This document shows, one piece after another, positions 7,508 to 16,370 of a stretch of 64,000 nt of DNA (the first letter of the stretch is position 1; every line of letters starts with the position of its first letter). A program made the position numbers and the translations under genes. The stretch covers positions 62,001 to 126,000 of the forward strand of contig DASXEB010000016.1 of NCBI GenBank assembly GCA_036490335.1, in the 5' to 3' direction. This DNA comes from Palsa-1392 sp036490335 (GTDB taxonomy: Bacteria > Verrucomicrobiota > Verrucomicrobiia > Chthoniobacterales > UBA10450). Under the pieces are notes generated by a model that saw only the letters and a program-made list of their open reading frames with translations, did not search any database and was not told the origin of the DNA.

Positions 7508-8620
7508 ATGACTCCGTTTTTACGAAAACTTCTCGGCCTGAACTGGCTTCTGCTCGTGAACATGCTCGCGCTCGCGATTTTCGGTATCATCGCGATCTAC
7601 AGCGCGACCTACATGCGACAGGATGCGACCACGCTCGATTTCTGGCGCAAGCAGGCCAACTGGGTCGCAGTCGGATTTTTCGCCTTCATTGCGACTAGCC
7701 TGATTGATTATCACTGGATCAAATGGGGCGCGCTGCCCATGTATTTCGCGGGCTTGTCGTTTCTGATTCTCACCCGATTTATCGGCACGAAGGTTTACGG
7801 TTCGCGCAGTTGGCTGCATCTCGGGCCGGTAAATTTTCAGCCGGCGCAGCTTGCGGTTGTCGCCGGCATCATGGTGCTCGCGCTTTTTCTAAGCCAATTC
7901 CGCCAGATGCATCCGATGCTGCGGCTGACGCTCTGCGCGGCGATCGTCGGGGCCCCGTGCGTCTTGATTTTAATGCAGCCCGATCTCGGCGAATGCATGA
8001 TCTGGGGGCCGGTCTTGCTCGCGCTGCTTTTTATCGGCGGGCTGCCGTTGCGTTATCTTATCTGCGTGGTCCTGATCACACTGGCGTTCATTCCGGTCGC
8101 TTACATCGGGCTCAAACCCTATCAGCAGGAACGCATCACCGCGTTCATCAATCCCGACATCGACCGGCAAGGCTCAGCCTGGGCGATCAATCAATCGCTC
8201 ATCGCGATCGGGTCCGGCGGCTGGTCGGGCAAGGGATTCAAAGCGCCGAACACGCAGATCGAGCTCGGCTTTTTGCCCGCGACGGCGGTGCATAACGACT
8301 ACATTTTTTCGGCGATCGGTGAGCAGTGGGGTTTCGTCGGCGGGATGTTTTTACTCGGCGCCTTTGCGCTTTTGTTGCTGACCTGTTTGTTCGTCGCTCT
8401 AACGGCGGGCGACCTTTTTGGAACATTGCTCGTGACCGGAATCACGACGCTTATCTTCACTCACATCTTCCAGAACATTGGCATGACCATTTCCGTCCTC
8501 CCGATCACGGGCGTGCCGCTGCCGCTGATCAGTTACAGCGGATCGTTCGCCTTGATGGTGATGTTCGGTCTCGGAATCGTGAACAGCGTTTGGGTCCATC
8601 GCAAGGCGAGACTGGTTTGA
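7508..8620 (+). CDS. rodA: RodA, SEDS-family peptidoglycan glycosyltransferase
   Basis: Polymerises lipid II for lateral wall growth, working with a class B PBP and MreB. 370 residues from the ATG at 7508 (MTPFLRKLLGLNWLLL); the frame is open further upstream, but that extension is basic and lacks homology. Around ten membrane helices. SEDS signatures are visible: the extracellular GSGGWSGKGFK loop, FLPATAVHNDYIFSAIGEQWG, and the C-terminal PITGVPLPLISYSGSF. The short N-terminus and these loops fit RodA better than FtsW. It is followed by secG after 90 bp. Confidence 0.9.
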   Translation: MTPFLRKLLGLNWLLLVNMLALAIFGIIAIYSATYMRQDATTLDFWRKQANWVAVGFFAFIATSLIDYHWIKWGALPMYFAGLSFLILTRFIGTKVYGSRSWLHLGPVNFQPAQLAVVAGIMVLALFLSQFRQMHPMLRLTLCAAIVGAPCVLILMQPDLGECMIWGPVLLALLFIGGLPLRYLICVVLITLAFIPVAYIGLKPYQQERITAFINPDIDRQGSAWAINQSLIAIGSGGWSGKGFKAPNTQIELGFLPATAVHNDYIFSAIGEQWGFVGGMFLLGAFALLLLTCLFVALTAGDLFGTLLVTGITTLIFTHIFQNIGMTISVLPITGVPLPLISYSGSFALMVMFGLGIVNSVWVHRKARLV

Positions 8621-8710
8621 TTTGCTCTCCGCTCTCGAAGTGTTTGCGTTGAATTACGGGCCACTCTGCGATTTGTCTCGCTCGATTTTCTCTCCATATT
8701 GCCCGTCCCG

Positions 8711-9229
8711 ATGACAATTTTGATCAACTCGTTGCTCGTTCTCGAGGCCGTCGTCGCGGTCCTCATGATGTTCGTCATTCTCATGCAACGGCCGAAAAGC
8801 GAAGGCCTCGGCGCGGCTTTTGGCGGCGGAGTGACGGAGAATATTTTCGGCGCGCAGACGACGAACGTCCTTACGACGATCACGACTTGGCTGGCGAGCA
8901 TTTTCTTTATTGTCGTCCTCGTGCTGTCGATTCTTTATGCGCACCGTGGCGCCAGTCATTCCGCCGTTCGCCAGGAGTTGATGAAAACTTCCGCAACCGG
9001 GAACGCCGCGACGCCCGCGCCTTCCGGCGTCCAACGTTTGCCTCCGAAAGTCGCCGCGCAAAAAGCCGCCGCTGACGCCAAGGCTCATCTCAACCCCGTG
9101 CCAAAAGGCGCGGCGAGCCCGGGTGCCGCGGCCTCGCCTGTTTCGCCGGCCGACGCGGCAGTCGGCGTAATCCCGATGAACGCGCCGGCCGCGCCTTCGG
9201 CCTCCGCCGTTCCGTCCGCGACACCCTGA
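8711..9229 (+). CDS. secG: SecG subunit of the Sec translocon
   Basis: 172 residues from the ATG at 8711. Two membrane helices flank the diagnostic cytosolic loop: VLMMFVILMQRPKSEGLGAA, then AFGGG and a second helix SIFFIVVLVLSILYA. SecG increases the efficiency of protein export through SecYEG. The C-terminal 85 residues form an unusual long Ala/Pro/Val-rich tail with no predicted structure, which is absent from the E. coli protein. An upstream TTG (8699) is possible but weaker. A hairpin follows the stop codon. Confidence 0.9.
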   Translation: MTILINSLLVLEAVVAVLMMFVILMQRPKSEGLGAAFGGGVTENIFGAQTTNVLTTITTWLASIFFIVVLVLSILYAHRGASHSAVRQELMKTSATGNAATPAPSGVQRLPPKVAAQKAAADAKAHLNPVPKGAASPGAAASPVSPADAAVGVIPMNAPAAPSASAVPSATP

Positions 9230-9240
9230 CGAATCCGGTC

Positions 9241-9274
9241 TTACGCTGCCTAACGAGTAAAGGACTCAGCGTAA
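9241..9274 (+). terminator. Hairpin after secG with a dispersed-motif copy in the loop
   Basis: TTACGCTG (9241-9248) pairs with CAGCGTAA (9267-9274), leaving an 18-nt loop that contains CCTAACGAG. It starts 11 bp past the secG stop. The arms are perfect; a T-run is only partial (TCGTTT). Confidence 0.5.
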
Positions 9275-9363
9275 TCGTTTAAAGGCGGCGTCATTCCGTC
9301 CGGGCAAGCGCGTCGTTAAATTTCGCTGGCGCTCATCGCGATTCGGCTGTGGATTAACGAACG

Positions 9364-9903
9364 ATGAAACGCGCGCTCGTCTGCCTGCTCGGGGTTTTTT
9401 CTTTCAGCCTCCCTCTCGTCGCGCAGAGCGACCTGCAAACCATCACCTCCGACCAATTGCAAACGACCGGAGAAGTTGATGCCTTCCCCGCGCTCAGCCT
9501 TTATCGCCCGGATCTTTTCAGCAGCGCGAACGGATCGCTCTTGCTGCACGACCTGCCGGTGCTCGTCCTGCTCGACGGCCGGCGCCTTTCGATTTCGCAG
9601 GATAATCGTTTCGACGTCGCATCCTTTTTCTCAGTCGGCTTTCTCAGCGCGGTCTCGGTGCAAACTGATGTCTCGCCGATGTACGGGACCGATGCGCTCG
9701 GCGGAATCGTCAACCTTCAGACCAATCGCACTTACAGCGGAGGCCAGGCAGGTGTCTTTTACGGCGGATCGGGAGGCAAAATCGGTGGCCAGGACTTTAG
9801 TAGTTACATCATTGGCAGTGTCGGCACCGATAGATTTCAGATCACCGCGGGCGCGGCTTATGAGAAAGGCAGCGGCGGTCTCAGCTTCCGCGTGAATCAT
9901 TAA
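9364..9903 (+). CDS. Secreted TonB-receptor plug-only protein
   Basis: 179 residues with a signal peptide (MKRALVCLLGVFSFSLPLVA). The body matches the plug domain of TonB-dependent receptors: LPVLVLLDGRRLSIS, then SVQTDVSPMYGTDALGGIVN and the turn into the first barrel strands. The beta-barrel of several hundred residues that should follow is missing; the frame ends in SFRVNH and a TAA. It may be a truncated receptor or a deliberately short plug protein. The next gene is convergent, and I see no barrel remnant in the 42 bp between them, which suggests a stable short form or an old deletion. Confidence 0.7.
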   Translation: MKRALVCLLGVFSFSLPLVAQSDLQTITSDQLQTTGEVDAFPALSLYRPDLFSSANGSLLLHDLPVLVLLDGRRLSISQDNRFDVASFFSVGFLSAVSVQTDVSPMYGTDALGGIVNLQTNRTYSGGQAGVFYGGSGGKIGGQDFSSYIIGSVGTDRFQITAGAAYEKGSGGLSFRVNH

Positions 9904-9945
9904 TCTTGTTGATCGGCGAGACCCTCCGGACGCCGACTCTTCGAG

Positions 9946-11136
9946 CTAACAAAACGCCGGAATGCCGGTGATCTGTTGGCCGAGAATGAGAAGGTGCACG
10001 TCTTGCGTTCCTTCGTAAGTCTTCACGCTTTCGAGATTGCACATGTGCCGGAAGCACTCATGCGAATCCAGGATTCCGTTGCCCCCAAGTATGTCTCTCG
10101 TCGCACGCGCGACGTCGAGCGCCATCTCGACATTATTCATCTTCGCCATCGAGATATGATAATGTTTCAACTCACCGGCATCCTTCAATTGAGCCAGACG
10201 AAAGACGAGTAACTGCGCCTTCGTGATCTCGGTGAGCATGCGCGCGAGTTTCGCCTGGATGAGTTGGAAACTCGCGAGCGGCCGGCTGAATTGCTCGCGC
10301 CTCAGAGAATATTCGCGCGCTTCTTCGTAGCACGCTTCCGCGGCGCCGATCGCGCCCCAGGCAATGCCGTAGCGCGCGTGATTCAGACATTCGAGCGCCG
10401 ATCTCAGCCCTGTCGTCTCGGGAAGCAGCGCCACGTTGGGCAACTCGCAATCGTTGAATTCCAACTCAGCCGTCAAAGCCGCACGAAGAGATAACTTGCC
10501 CTCGATAACTCTCGCGACAAAACCTGGCGTTCCTTTTTCAACCAGAAATCCCCTGATCGCATTCGCGCCCTCGTCGCTAACTCCGGAATCATTTTCGAGT
10601 CTCGCCCAGACAATCGCGACATCGGCCACGCTGCCATTGCCGATCCATTTTTTCCGACCACTTAGCCGATAGCCATCGGTCACTTTGCGCGCGCGGCATT
10701 GTAAGCCCGCGGGATTCGAACCAAAATCAGGCTCCGTCAGCGCGAAGCATCCGAGCTTCGCACCTTTCGCCATCGCCGGCAGCCAGCGCGTTTTTTGCTC
10801 GTCAGATCCGAAGAGATAAATCGCCATCATCGCGAGCGAGCCCTGCACCGAAGCAAAGGTCCGCAGCCCGCTGTCGCCTCGCTCCAGTTCCTGCATCATT
10901 AATCCGTTCGCGACGGCTCCGAGGCCGCGGCATCCATAACCCTTGATCCCAGGTCCGAAGACTCCGAGCTCGCCTAACTCTCCCACTAACTCGAAAGGAA
11001 AGGTGCCGTCGCGATAATGTTGCGCGACGATCGGTCGAAAGCGCGCCGAGACCCATTCGCGGACGTGATTGCGAATTCCGATCTCTTCCTTCGTGAAACA
11101 GTCAGCCAGTCGGCAAAAGTCGGGGCTATCAGACAT
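9946..11136 (-). CDS. gcdH: Glutaryl-CoA dehydrogenase
   Basis: An FAD enzyme that oxidises and decarboxylates glutaryl-CoA to crotonyl-CoA, the last dedicated step of lysine and tryptophan breakdown. 396 residues. Family-specific blocks include LERGDSGLRTFASVQGSLAM, CFALTEPDFGSNPAG, GRKKWIGNGSVADVAIVWAR, CLNHARYGIAWGAIGAAE and ARATRDILGGNGI. The catalytic Glu is in KTYEGTQDVH. It fits the lysine-degrading genes encoded at 28-32 kb, though it is not linked to them. It is located between the plug-only protein (convergent) and tRNA-Leu. Confidence 0.87.
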   Translation of the reverse strand: MSDSPDFCRLADCFTKEEIGIRNHVREWVSARFRPIVAQHYRDGTFPFELVGELGELGVFGPGIKGYGCRGLGAVANGLMMQELERGDSGLRTFASVQGSLAMMAIYLFGSDEQKTRWLPAMAKGAKLGCFALTEPDFGSNPAGLQCRARKVTDGYRLSGRKKWIGNGSVADVAIVWARLENDSGVSDEGANAIRGFLVEKGTPGFVARVIEGKLSLRAALTAELEFNDCELPNVALLPETTGLRSALECLNHARYGIAWGAIGAAEACYEEAREYSLRREQFSRPLASFQLIQAKLARMLTEITKAQLLVFRLAQLKDAGELKHYHISMAKMNNVEMALDVARATRDILGGNGILDSHECFRHMCNLESVKTYEGTQDVHLLILGQQITGIPAFC

Positions 11137-11219
11137 AGAGTTATCCTGCGAGCGGCAAGTTTTGCGAACAGAACTCCTATAACTCTAATAGTCCTCGCCA
11201 ACCGATAACTGCTCCAGGG

Positions 11220-11303
11220 TGCCGGCGGAGGGGATCGAACCCACACACCCTTGCGAGTACTGGATTTTGAGTCCAGCGCGTCTGCCAGTTCCGCCACGCC
11301 GGC
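11220..11303 (-). tRNA. tRNA-Leu (anticodon CAA)
   Basis: Read on the minus strand, GCCGGCG and CGCCGGC form a 7-bp acceptor stem with discriminator A. The anticodon arm is CTGGA-CTCAAAA-TCCAG, giving CAA. A long variable arm of the class II type follows, then GTGGGTTCGATCCCC as the T arm. The 3' CCA is not encoded. Confidence 0.95.
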
Positions 11304-11315
11304 ATTTCGAGCGGA

Positions 11316-11873
11316 TCAGAAACTACGAAGATCATCATCCGCGCGCAAGCCGCGCGGCGGGCCGAGGACCTCCCGCAGGACGACTGCCAGCCTGACGTTT
11401 TCAGGACGACGCAAGATTTCGCCTAACGAACTCCGCGCGGGCGCCAACGCCGACTCCGCTTTCCGGACGAAGGGCGCGGAGACGGCCGACGGAGCGAGAA
11501 CGATCGGTGACGGAAAAGATGGCGGCGGCGGAGTTATCACACTTACCGGCGGCATCGCGACAAGCACCGGCTCCGGCGGGGGAACAGTCGTCAGCGGAGG
11601 CAATGGTTGCTGCCACTTTTCGCCGCGACTGCGATTTCTCACCGCGGGTCGTGCCGGCGCTCGCCGAACCGGCGGCGCAGTTCCGGGTGGCGCGCCGATC
11701 GCTTCCAAGAACCGCCGTACTTGCTCGGCATCGTTTGGCGGCGGCTCGGCAGCCTTAGTCTCGTTAGGCAAAGCAGCCGGAGGCTTCTCTTTTGCGCGCC
11801 GATCTCGCTTCGTCAGCCATTTAAAGACTGCGACGATGCCAACAAGAATAAGAACGAGAACGTTATCGTGCAT
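11316..11873 (-). CDS. Proline-rich single-pass membrane protein, function unknown
   Basis: 185 residues. One N-terminal membrane helix (about 4-20, NVLVLILVGIVAVFKWL) is followed by a basic segment (TKRDRRAKEK), a long Pro/Ala/Val-rich disordered region, and a short conserved-looking C-terminus (RRPENVRLAVVLREVLGPPR). It begins 17 bp after the floA stop and is codirectional, so the two are probably cotranscribed. It may help FloA in membrane microdomains, but this rests only on adjacency. The PNE tripeptide in LPNETK is encoded by a dispersed-motif copy. Confidence 0.6.
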   Translation of the reverse strand: MHDNVLVLILVGIVAVFKWLTKRDRRAKEKPPAALPNETKAAEPPPNDAEQVRRFLEAIGAPPGTAPPVRRAPARPAVRNRSRGEKWQQPLPPLTTVPPPEPVLVAMPPVSVITPPPPSFPSPIVLAPSAVSAPFVRKAESALAPARSSLGEILRRPENVRLAVVLREVLGPPRGLRADDDLRSF

Positions 11874-11890
11874 CGGCCGGCCGCCCTGGA

Positions 11891-12904
11891 TCAGGTCGCC
11901 TCACTCGTCGGCTTATCGCCCGCAATCGATTCGCGCATCGTCGTGTCCGCCTGAACATTTTTCATCCGCACATAATCCATGATTCCGAGGTTGCCGGAAC
12001 GAAATGCGTCCGCCATCGCCTGCGGCACCTGCGCTTCGGCCTCAACCACTTTCGCGCGCATCTCCTGAGTCTTTGCGCGCATCTCCTGCTCGACCGCGAC
12101 CGCCGCCGCGCGCCGCACTTCCGCCTTCGCCTGCGCGACGCGCTTATCCGCATCGGCCTGCTCGGTCTGCAATTTCGCCCCGATGTTATCGCCGATATCG
12201 ACGTCGGCGATGTCAATCGAAAGAATCTCAAACGCCGTCCCGCTATCGAGTCCTTTGTGCAGGACGAGCTTCGAAATGCGATCCGGATTCTCGAGCACAT
12301 CCTTGTAAGTGTCGGCCGAGCCAATCGACGTCACGATCCCCTCGCCCACCCGCGCGATGATCGTCTCCTCGGTCGCACCGCCGACAAACCGATCGAGATG
12401 CGAGCGCACGGTCACTCGCGCCTTCACTTTCACACCGATCCCGTCCTTGGCCACGCCGTCGATCGTCGTGCGATTCATCGCCGCGCTCGGCACGTCGATA
12501 ATTTTTGGATTAATGCTCGTGCGCACCGCCTCGAGCACCGTTTTGCCCGTACCTTTGGTCGCGAGGTCGATCGCACACGCGCGATTGAAATCGAGCGAAA
12601 TGCCCGCCTTGTCCGCGGCGATGAGCGCGAGGATGACGTGACTGACATCACCGCCCGCGAGGTAATGCGCCTCCAGCGGATCGCTCGGAATATCGATGCC
12701 CGCTTTTACTGCCGTGATGCGATTGTCGACAATCAATCCGACCGGCACTTTGCGCAGCCGCATCCCGACCATTTTGCCGATGGTCACGGGCGCGTTCGCG
12801 ATCCGCGCGCGCAGCCAGAGCCCGAAAAAATTGAAGAGCACGATCGCGAAAATCAGCGCGAGGACCGCGATGACTCCGACGAAAATAAAATAGAGCGAAT
12901 CCAT
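11891..12904 (-). CDS. floA: Flotillin-like protein FloA
   Basis: An SPFH-family scaffold of membrane microdomains. 337 residues, the typical FloA length. An N-terminal membrane segment (about 5-30) precedes the conserved block FFGLWLRARIANAPVTIGKM and MRLRKVPVGLIVDNRI. Then come the SPFH domain (VKVKARVTVRSHLDRFVGGA, ARVGEGIVTSIGSADTYKDV) and an Ala/Glu-rich coiled coil (about 245-310). The C-terminus NLGIMDYVRMKNVQADTTMR matches FloA. It leads a two-gene unit with the proline-rich protein downstream. Confidence 0.93.
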   Translation of the reverse strand: MDSLYFIFVGVIAVLALIFAIVLFNFFGLWLRARIANAPVTIGKMVGMRLRKVPVGLIVDNRITAVKAGIDIPSDPLEAHYLAGGDVSHVILALIAADKAGISLDFNRACAIDLATKGTGKTVLEAVRTSINPKIIDVPSAAMNRTTIDGVAKDGIGVKVKARVTVRSHLDRFVGGATEETIIARVGEGIVTSIGSADTYKDVLENPDRISKLVLHKGLDSGTAFEILSIDIADVDIGDNIGAKLQTEQADADKRVAQAKAEVRRAAAVAVEQEMRAKTQEMRAKVVEAEAQVPQAMADAFRSGNLGIMDYVRMKNVQADTTMRESIAGDKPTSEAT

Positions 12905-13029
12905 GCGATAAAGTTACGAGAGCCGGCGAAAAGCGGAAGCGTTATTTGCGCGCGCGAAGCGATTCGTTAGGCGACAAAATCGCGCGCAGAATTTTTTCCT
13001 CATCGATAACCGGGTTAATTTCTTCAAGG

Positions 13030-14040
13030 ATGAAATTTTACTCGCTCCTCGACCTCGCGCCGATCATCGAAGGCGGCGACGCCGCGCTCGCCTTTCGCAA
13101 CGCGCTCGACCTCGCCCAACAGGCCGAAGGCTGGGGCTACCATCGCTACTGGCTCGCCGAACATCACAACATGCCGGGCATCGCCAGTGCCGCGACTTCG
13201 GTCGTCATCGGCCACATCGCCGGAGGGACCAAAACGATTCGCGTCGGCGCCGGCGGCGTGATGCTGCCAAACCACGCGCCGCTCGCGATCGCGGAACAAT
13301 TCGGAACCCTGGCCGCGCTTTTTCCCGGCCGGATCGATCTCGGTTTGGGACGCGCGCCGGGTAGCGATCAAATTACCGCGCGCGCGTTGCGACGAAATCT
13401 CGGGAGCGACGGCGACACGTTTCCGCACGACCTGATCGAGTTGCAATCTTACTTCGAACCGGCGCGGCGCGACCAGGTTTTGCAGGCGGTCCCGGGCGCC
13501 GGGCTCGACGTGCCGATTTATTTGTTAGGCTCGAGCGATTTTAGCGCGCGCCTCGCCGCCGAACTCGGTTTGCCTTTCGCCTTCGCCTCGCATTTTGCGC
13601 CGGATTATCTCGAAGTCGCGCTGCGCATTTATCGCCAAAATTTCCAACCGTCCGTCCATCTCGCGGCGCCGCACGCGATGATCGGCGTCGGGATTTTCGC
13701 CGCCGAAACGGACGAGAAAGCGCAGCGGCTTTTCACTTCGTCGCAGTTGCAGTTTCTCAATCTCATCCGCGGTCATCCGAGCGCGCTGCCGCCGCCGGTC
13801 GAAAGCATGGAAGGTCGCTGGAGTGCCGCCGAAAAAGCCGCGGTCGCGCAGCGGACACGATGCTCCGCCGTCGGCTCACCGACGACGGTGCGGCGACGCA
13901 TCGCAGAATTACTCGAAATCACTCGCGCCGACGAAATCATCGCGACGGCGCAAATTTTTTCCCACCCCGACCGGCTCCACTCCTTTGAGCTCGCGGCGGA
14001 AGCGCTTCGAGAGTTCGTTAGGCAGGAAGACTTGGCCTAA
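13030..14040 (+). CDS. Luciferase-like (LLM) flavin oxidoreductase
   Basis: A putative FMN- or F420-dependent oxidoreductase of the bacterial luciferase family, YhbW-like subgroup. 336 residues from the ATG at 13030 (MKFYSLLDLAPI); an upstream in-frame start at 12946 adds 28 residues with no family match. Signatures: WLAEHHNMPGIASAATSVV, IRVGAGGVMLPNHAPLAIAE and ALFPGRIDLGLGRAPGSD. Substrate unknown. The TAA stop is embedded in GCCTAACG, the right arm of a motif hairpin. It is divergent from floA and convergent to the NYN gene. Confidence 0.85.
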   Translation: MKFYSLLDLAPIIEGGDAALAFRNALDLAQQAEGWGYHRYWLAEHHNMPGIASAATSVVIGHIAGGTKTIRVGAGGVMLPNHAPLAIAEQFGTLAALFPGRIDLGLGRAPGSDQITARALRRNLGSDGDTFPHDLIELQSYFEPARRDQVLQAVPGAGLDVPIYLLGSSDFSARLAAELGLPFAFASHFAPDYLEVALRIYRQNFQPSVHLAAPHAMIGVGIFAAETDEKAQRLFTSSQLQFLNLIRGHPSALPPPVESMEGRWSAAEKAAVAQRTRCSAVGSPTTVRRRIAELLEITRADEIIATAQIFSHPDRLHSFELAAEALREFVRQEDLA

Positions 14041-14045
14041 CGAAC
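14013..14045. terminator. Inverted motif pair between convergent genes
   Basis: GTTCGTTAGGC (14013-14023) and its complement (14035-14045) form 11-bp perfect arms around an 11-nt loop. The right arm holds the stop codon of the oxidoreductase gene; the NYN gene ends 6 bp further on. Same architecture as at 2749-2784. Confidence 0.6.
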
Positions 14046-14050
14046 AGTCC

Positions 14051-14872
14051 CTACTCGAGCGGATGAACGATGTAGGTGCCGACCTGCTTGTCCCGCTCAA
14101 GCTTCAACAGTCCGCGCTCTTCCGCCTCGAGAAGCAAATCATTGAAAGCTTTGAAGCCGTGCGCGCGCTCGTTAAAACCGGGCGACTGCCGTTTCATCGC
14201 CTGTTTGATGAGCGAACCGTGGATTTGATAATCTTCGCCGCGCTCGGAGCGGAGGGCGTCGAGCGTTTTCGCGAGCAACTCAAGCGCTTCGCCCTGTGGC
14301 GGCGGAGGCGGCGGCGCGTCATCCGACTTTGCCGCCCGCGAAATCCTTGACTCGTTAGGCAATTTCGCCGCGGCGCGCGATTGCCGCGCCGATTCGCCGC
14401 GCGCGAGGTCGTCGTAATAAATAAATTCGTCGCAATTGGCGATGAAGAGATCGGAGGTCGATTGTTTCACGCCGACGCCGATGACGGTTTTGTCGTTCTC
14501 GCGCAGCTTGCTCACGAGCGGCGAAAAATCGGAATCGCCGCTGATGATGACGAAAGTGTCGACGTGACTTTTCGTGTAACAAAGGTCGAGCGCGTCTACG
14601 ACCATGCGAATGTCGGCGGAATTTTTTCCCGATTGGCGAACGTGCGGGATCTCGATCAACTCGAAGGCGGCTTCATGCAGCCCACGCTTGAAAGTTTTGT
14701 AACGCTCAAAATCGCAGTACGCTTTTTTCACCACGATGTGACCTTTGAGCAGCAAACGCTCGAGCACTTTGCGCACATCGAAGGCCGGGAATTTCGCGTC
14801 GTGCGCGCCGAGCGCGATGTTTTCGAGATCGAGGAAGACGGCCATGATCGCGTCGGATTCGTTCGCACTCAT
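14051..14872 (-). CDS. NYN-domain ribonuclease with C-terminal OST-HTH/LOTUS domain
   Basis: 273 residues. The N-terminal NYN (PIN-like) nuclease domain shows the acidic residues AVFLDLENIALG, SADIRMVVDALDLCY and FVIISGDSDFSPLVSKLR. A low-complexity linker with a proline run (about 185-195) leads to a winged-helix OST-HTH domain (about 200-270; DYQIHGSLIKQAMKRQSPGF, FKAFNDLLLEAEERGLLKL). Bacterial NYN-LOTUS proteins are thought to act on RNA, but targets are unknown. The LPNES in the linker comes from a motif copy at 14353. It stands alone, facing the oxidoreductase gene. Confidence 0.85.
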   Translation of the reverse strand: MSANESDAIMAVFLDLENIALGAHDAKFPAFDVRKVLERLLLKGHIVVKKAYCDFERYKTFKRGLHEAAFELIEIPHVRQSGKNSADIRMVVDALDLCYTKSHVDTFVIISGDSDFSPLVSKLRENDKTVIGVGVKQSTSDLFIANCDEFIYYDDLARGESARQSRAAAKLPNESRISRAAKSDDAPPPPPPQGEALELLAKTLDALRSERGEDYQIHGSLIKQAMKRQSPGFNERAHGFKAFNDLLLEAEERGLLKLERDKQVGTYIVHPLE

Positions 14873-14934
14873 CGGCTCGATTTAAGGGACGCCGCAGCGC
14901 GGCGGCAAGACTTTCCGCGCGGCTGCGGAGTTCG

Positions 14935-16173
14935 TTAGGCGCGACCCCAGATCATGGCGACGCTTGTCGTGAGGCTTCCGCCCATGTTGAAGGTGAGAAA
15001 TTTTTTTGCGCCTTCGATTTGGCGCGCGTTGGCCTGGTTCGTCAGTTGCTGGTGCGCTTCGTAAACCTGACGCACCCCGGTCGCGCCGACCGGATGTCCG
15101 TCGCCAATCAAACCGCCGCCGACGTTGACCGGAATCTCCCAACCGATTTTCCCGCTCACATGTTCGCCGCGCACTTGCGGCAACGCGGTCGCGCCGCTTT
15201 TCGCCAGTTCCGCGCCTTTGCCCGGTTCGGCGAGGCCGAGAATTTCGTAGGCGACGATTTCGGTGATGGAAAAACAATCGTGCACTTCGACGCCATGCAT
15301 GTCGCGCGGTTTCAGATTTGCCATCGCAAAAGCTTTCTCGGCCGATTTGCGAGCGGTCGAAAAAGTCGGCGCGTCCTTTTTTTCCAGCGCGAGATAATCG
15401 GTCGCGCTGCCAAAACCGAGCAGTTGCGGCAGGGTCGATTTATCACGGCCGATGCGATCGAGATATTTTCCCGAGACGAGCACAAGCGCGGCAGAGCCAT
15501 CGGTGATCTGCGAACAATCGGAAACGCGCAGCGGCGGCGCGACGCTCGGATTTTTTTCCGACATCTGCGAGGCGTCGTCGTAGGTCAGGTTGGCGTCGCG
15601 CATTTGCGCGAGCGGATTGAGCCGTGCGTGCGCGTAGTTCTTGTAAGCGACGGCAGCAAGGTCGTTAGGCGTGGCGCCGTATTTCTCGATGTAAATCTGC
15701 GCGATGCGCCCGAACAATTTCGGGAACATGAAGTCGCCGTATTCCGGTTTCTCGATGTGATAATCGGCCGCTGCGCCGAGCACGTCAGAGCCGTCGAGCG
15801 ACGACATCGTTTTCTGCTGTTCCGCGCCCACGACGAGCACCGCGTCGTGAAAGCCGCCCATGATCCATTGCGCGCCGAGGAGCACGGAAAGCGCGCCGGA
15901 TGCGCAAGCCGCCTCGGTGTGCATCGTGGGAATGCCGTGCAGCTTTTCGTCGATCTCCGGGATGAAGGCGCCGAGATGGAGCTGCTTCGTGAATTGCCCG
16001 GCGTTGAAATTACCGACCGCTGCGGCCTCGATCTCGCCGGCGTCGATCTTCGCGTCCGCGAGCGCCGCGCGGCCCGCTTCCTTGATCAGGTCGCGAATGG
16101 TTTTGCCTTCCTTGCGGAGGTTGCGCTTAAAGTCAGTTCGGCCACCGCCGAGGATGTAAACGGGTTCGTTCAT
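14935..16173 (-). CDS. Thiolase, SCP2-type acetyl-CoA acyltransferase
   Basis: 412 residues. The active-site Cys is in TEAACASGALSVLLGAQWIM, followed by VVGAEQQK. The His and distal loop are in VEVHDCFSITEIVAYE and GGGLIGDGHPVGATGVRQVYE. This is the non-PaaJ, SCP2-like thiolase branch, so it cleaves or condenses 3-ketoacyl-CoA of unknown chain length. It could pair with the fadJ-like and acyl-CoA dehydrogenase genes at 32-36 kb, which lack a linked thiolase. Its TAA stop is part of a dispersed-motif copy, and the copy at 15663 inside it is the last before the motif-free block. Confidence 0.85.
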   Translation of the reverse strand: MNEPVYILGGGRTDFKRNLRKEGKTIRDLIKEAGRAALADAKIDAGEIEAAAVGNFNAGQFTKQLHLGAFIPEIDEKLHGIPTMHTEAACASGALSVLLGAQWIMGGFHDAVLVVGAEQQKTMSSLDGSDVLGAAADYHIEKPEYGDFMFPKLFGRIAQIYIEKYGATPNDLAAVAYKNYAHARLNPLAQMRDANLTYDDASQMSEKNPSVAPPLRVSDCSQITDGSAALVLVSGKYLDRIGRDKSTLPQLLGFGSATDYLALEKKDAPTFSTARKSAEKAFAMANLKPRDMHGVEVHDCFSITEIVAYEILGLAEPGKGAELAKSGATALPQVRGEHVSGKIGWEIPVNVGGGLIGDGHPVGATGVRQVYEAHQQLTNQANARQIEGAKKFLTFNMGGSLTTSVAMIWGRA

Positions 16174-16370
16174 AGAGTGCGAGCAAGCTAAGCCAGCACG
16201 CTCGAACTGTCATCCCGAGTGCTTTTGCGGATCGATGAGTTCATGCAAAGTTGCAGAGTCGATGACGCACGATCGACCTTCGCCACAAAATGCTTTTGTA
16301 GGATGGGGATTCGGGCGTAGAAATGGGGAACTGATCGATAGATCATTAATTCTTTAATGGAGCCCGAACA

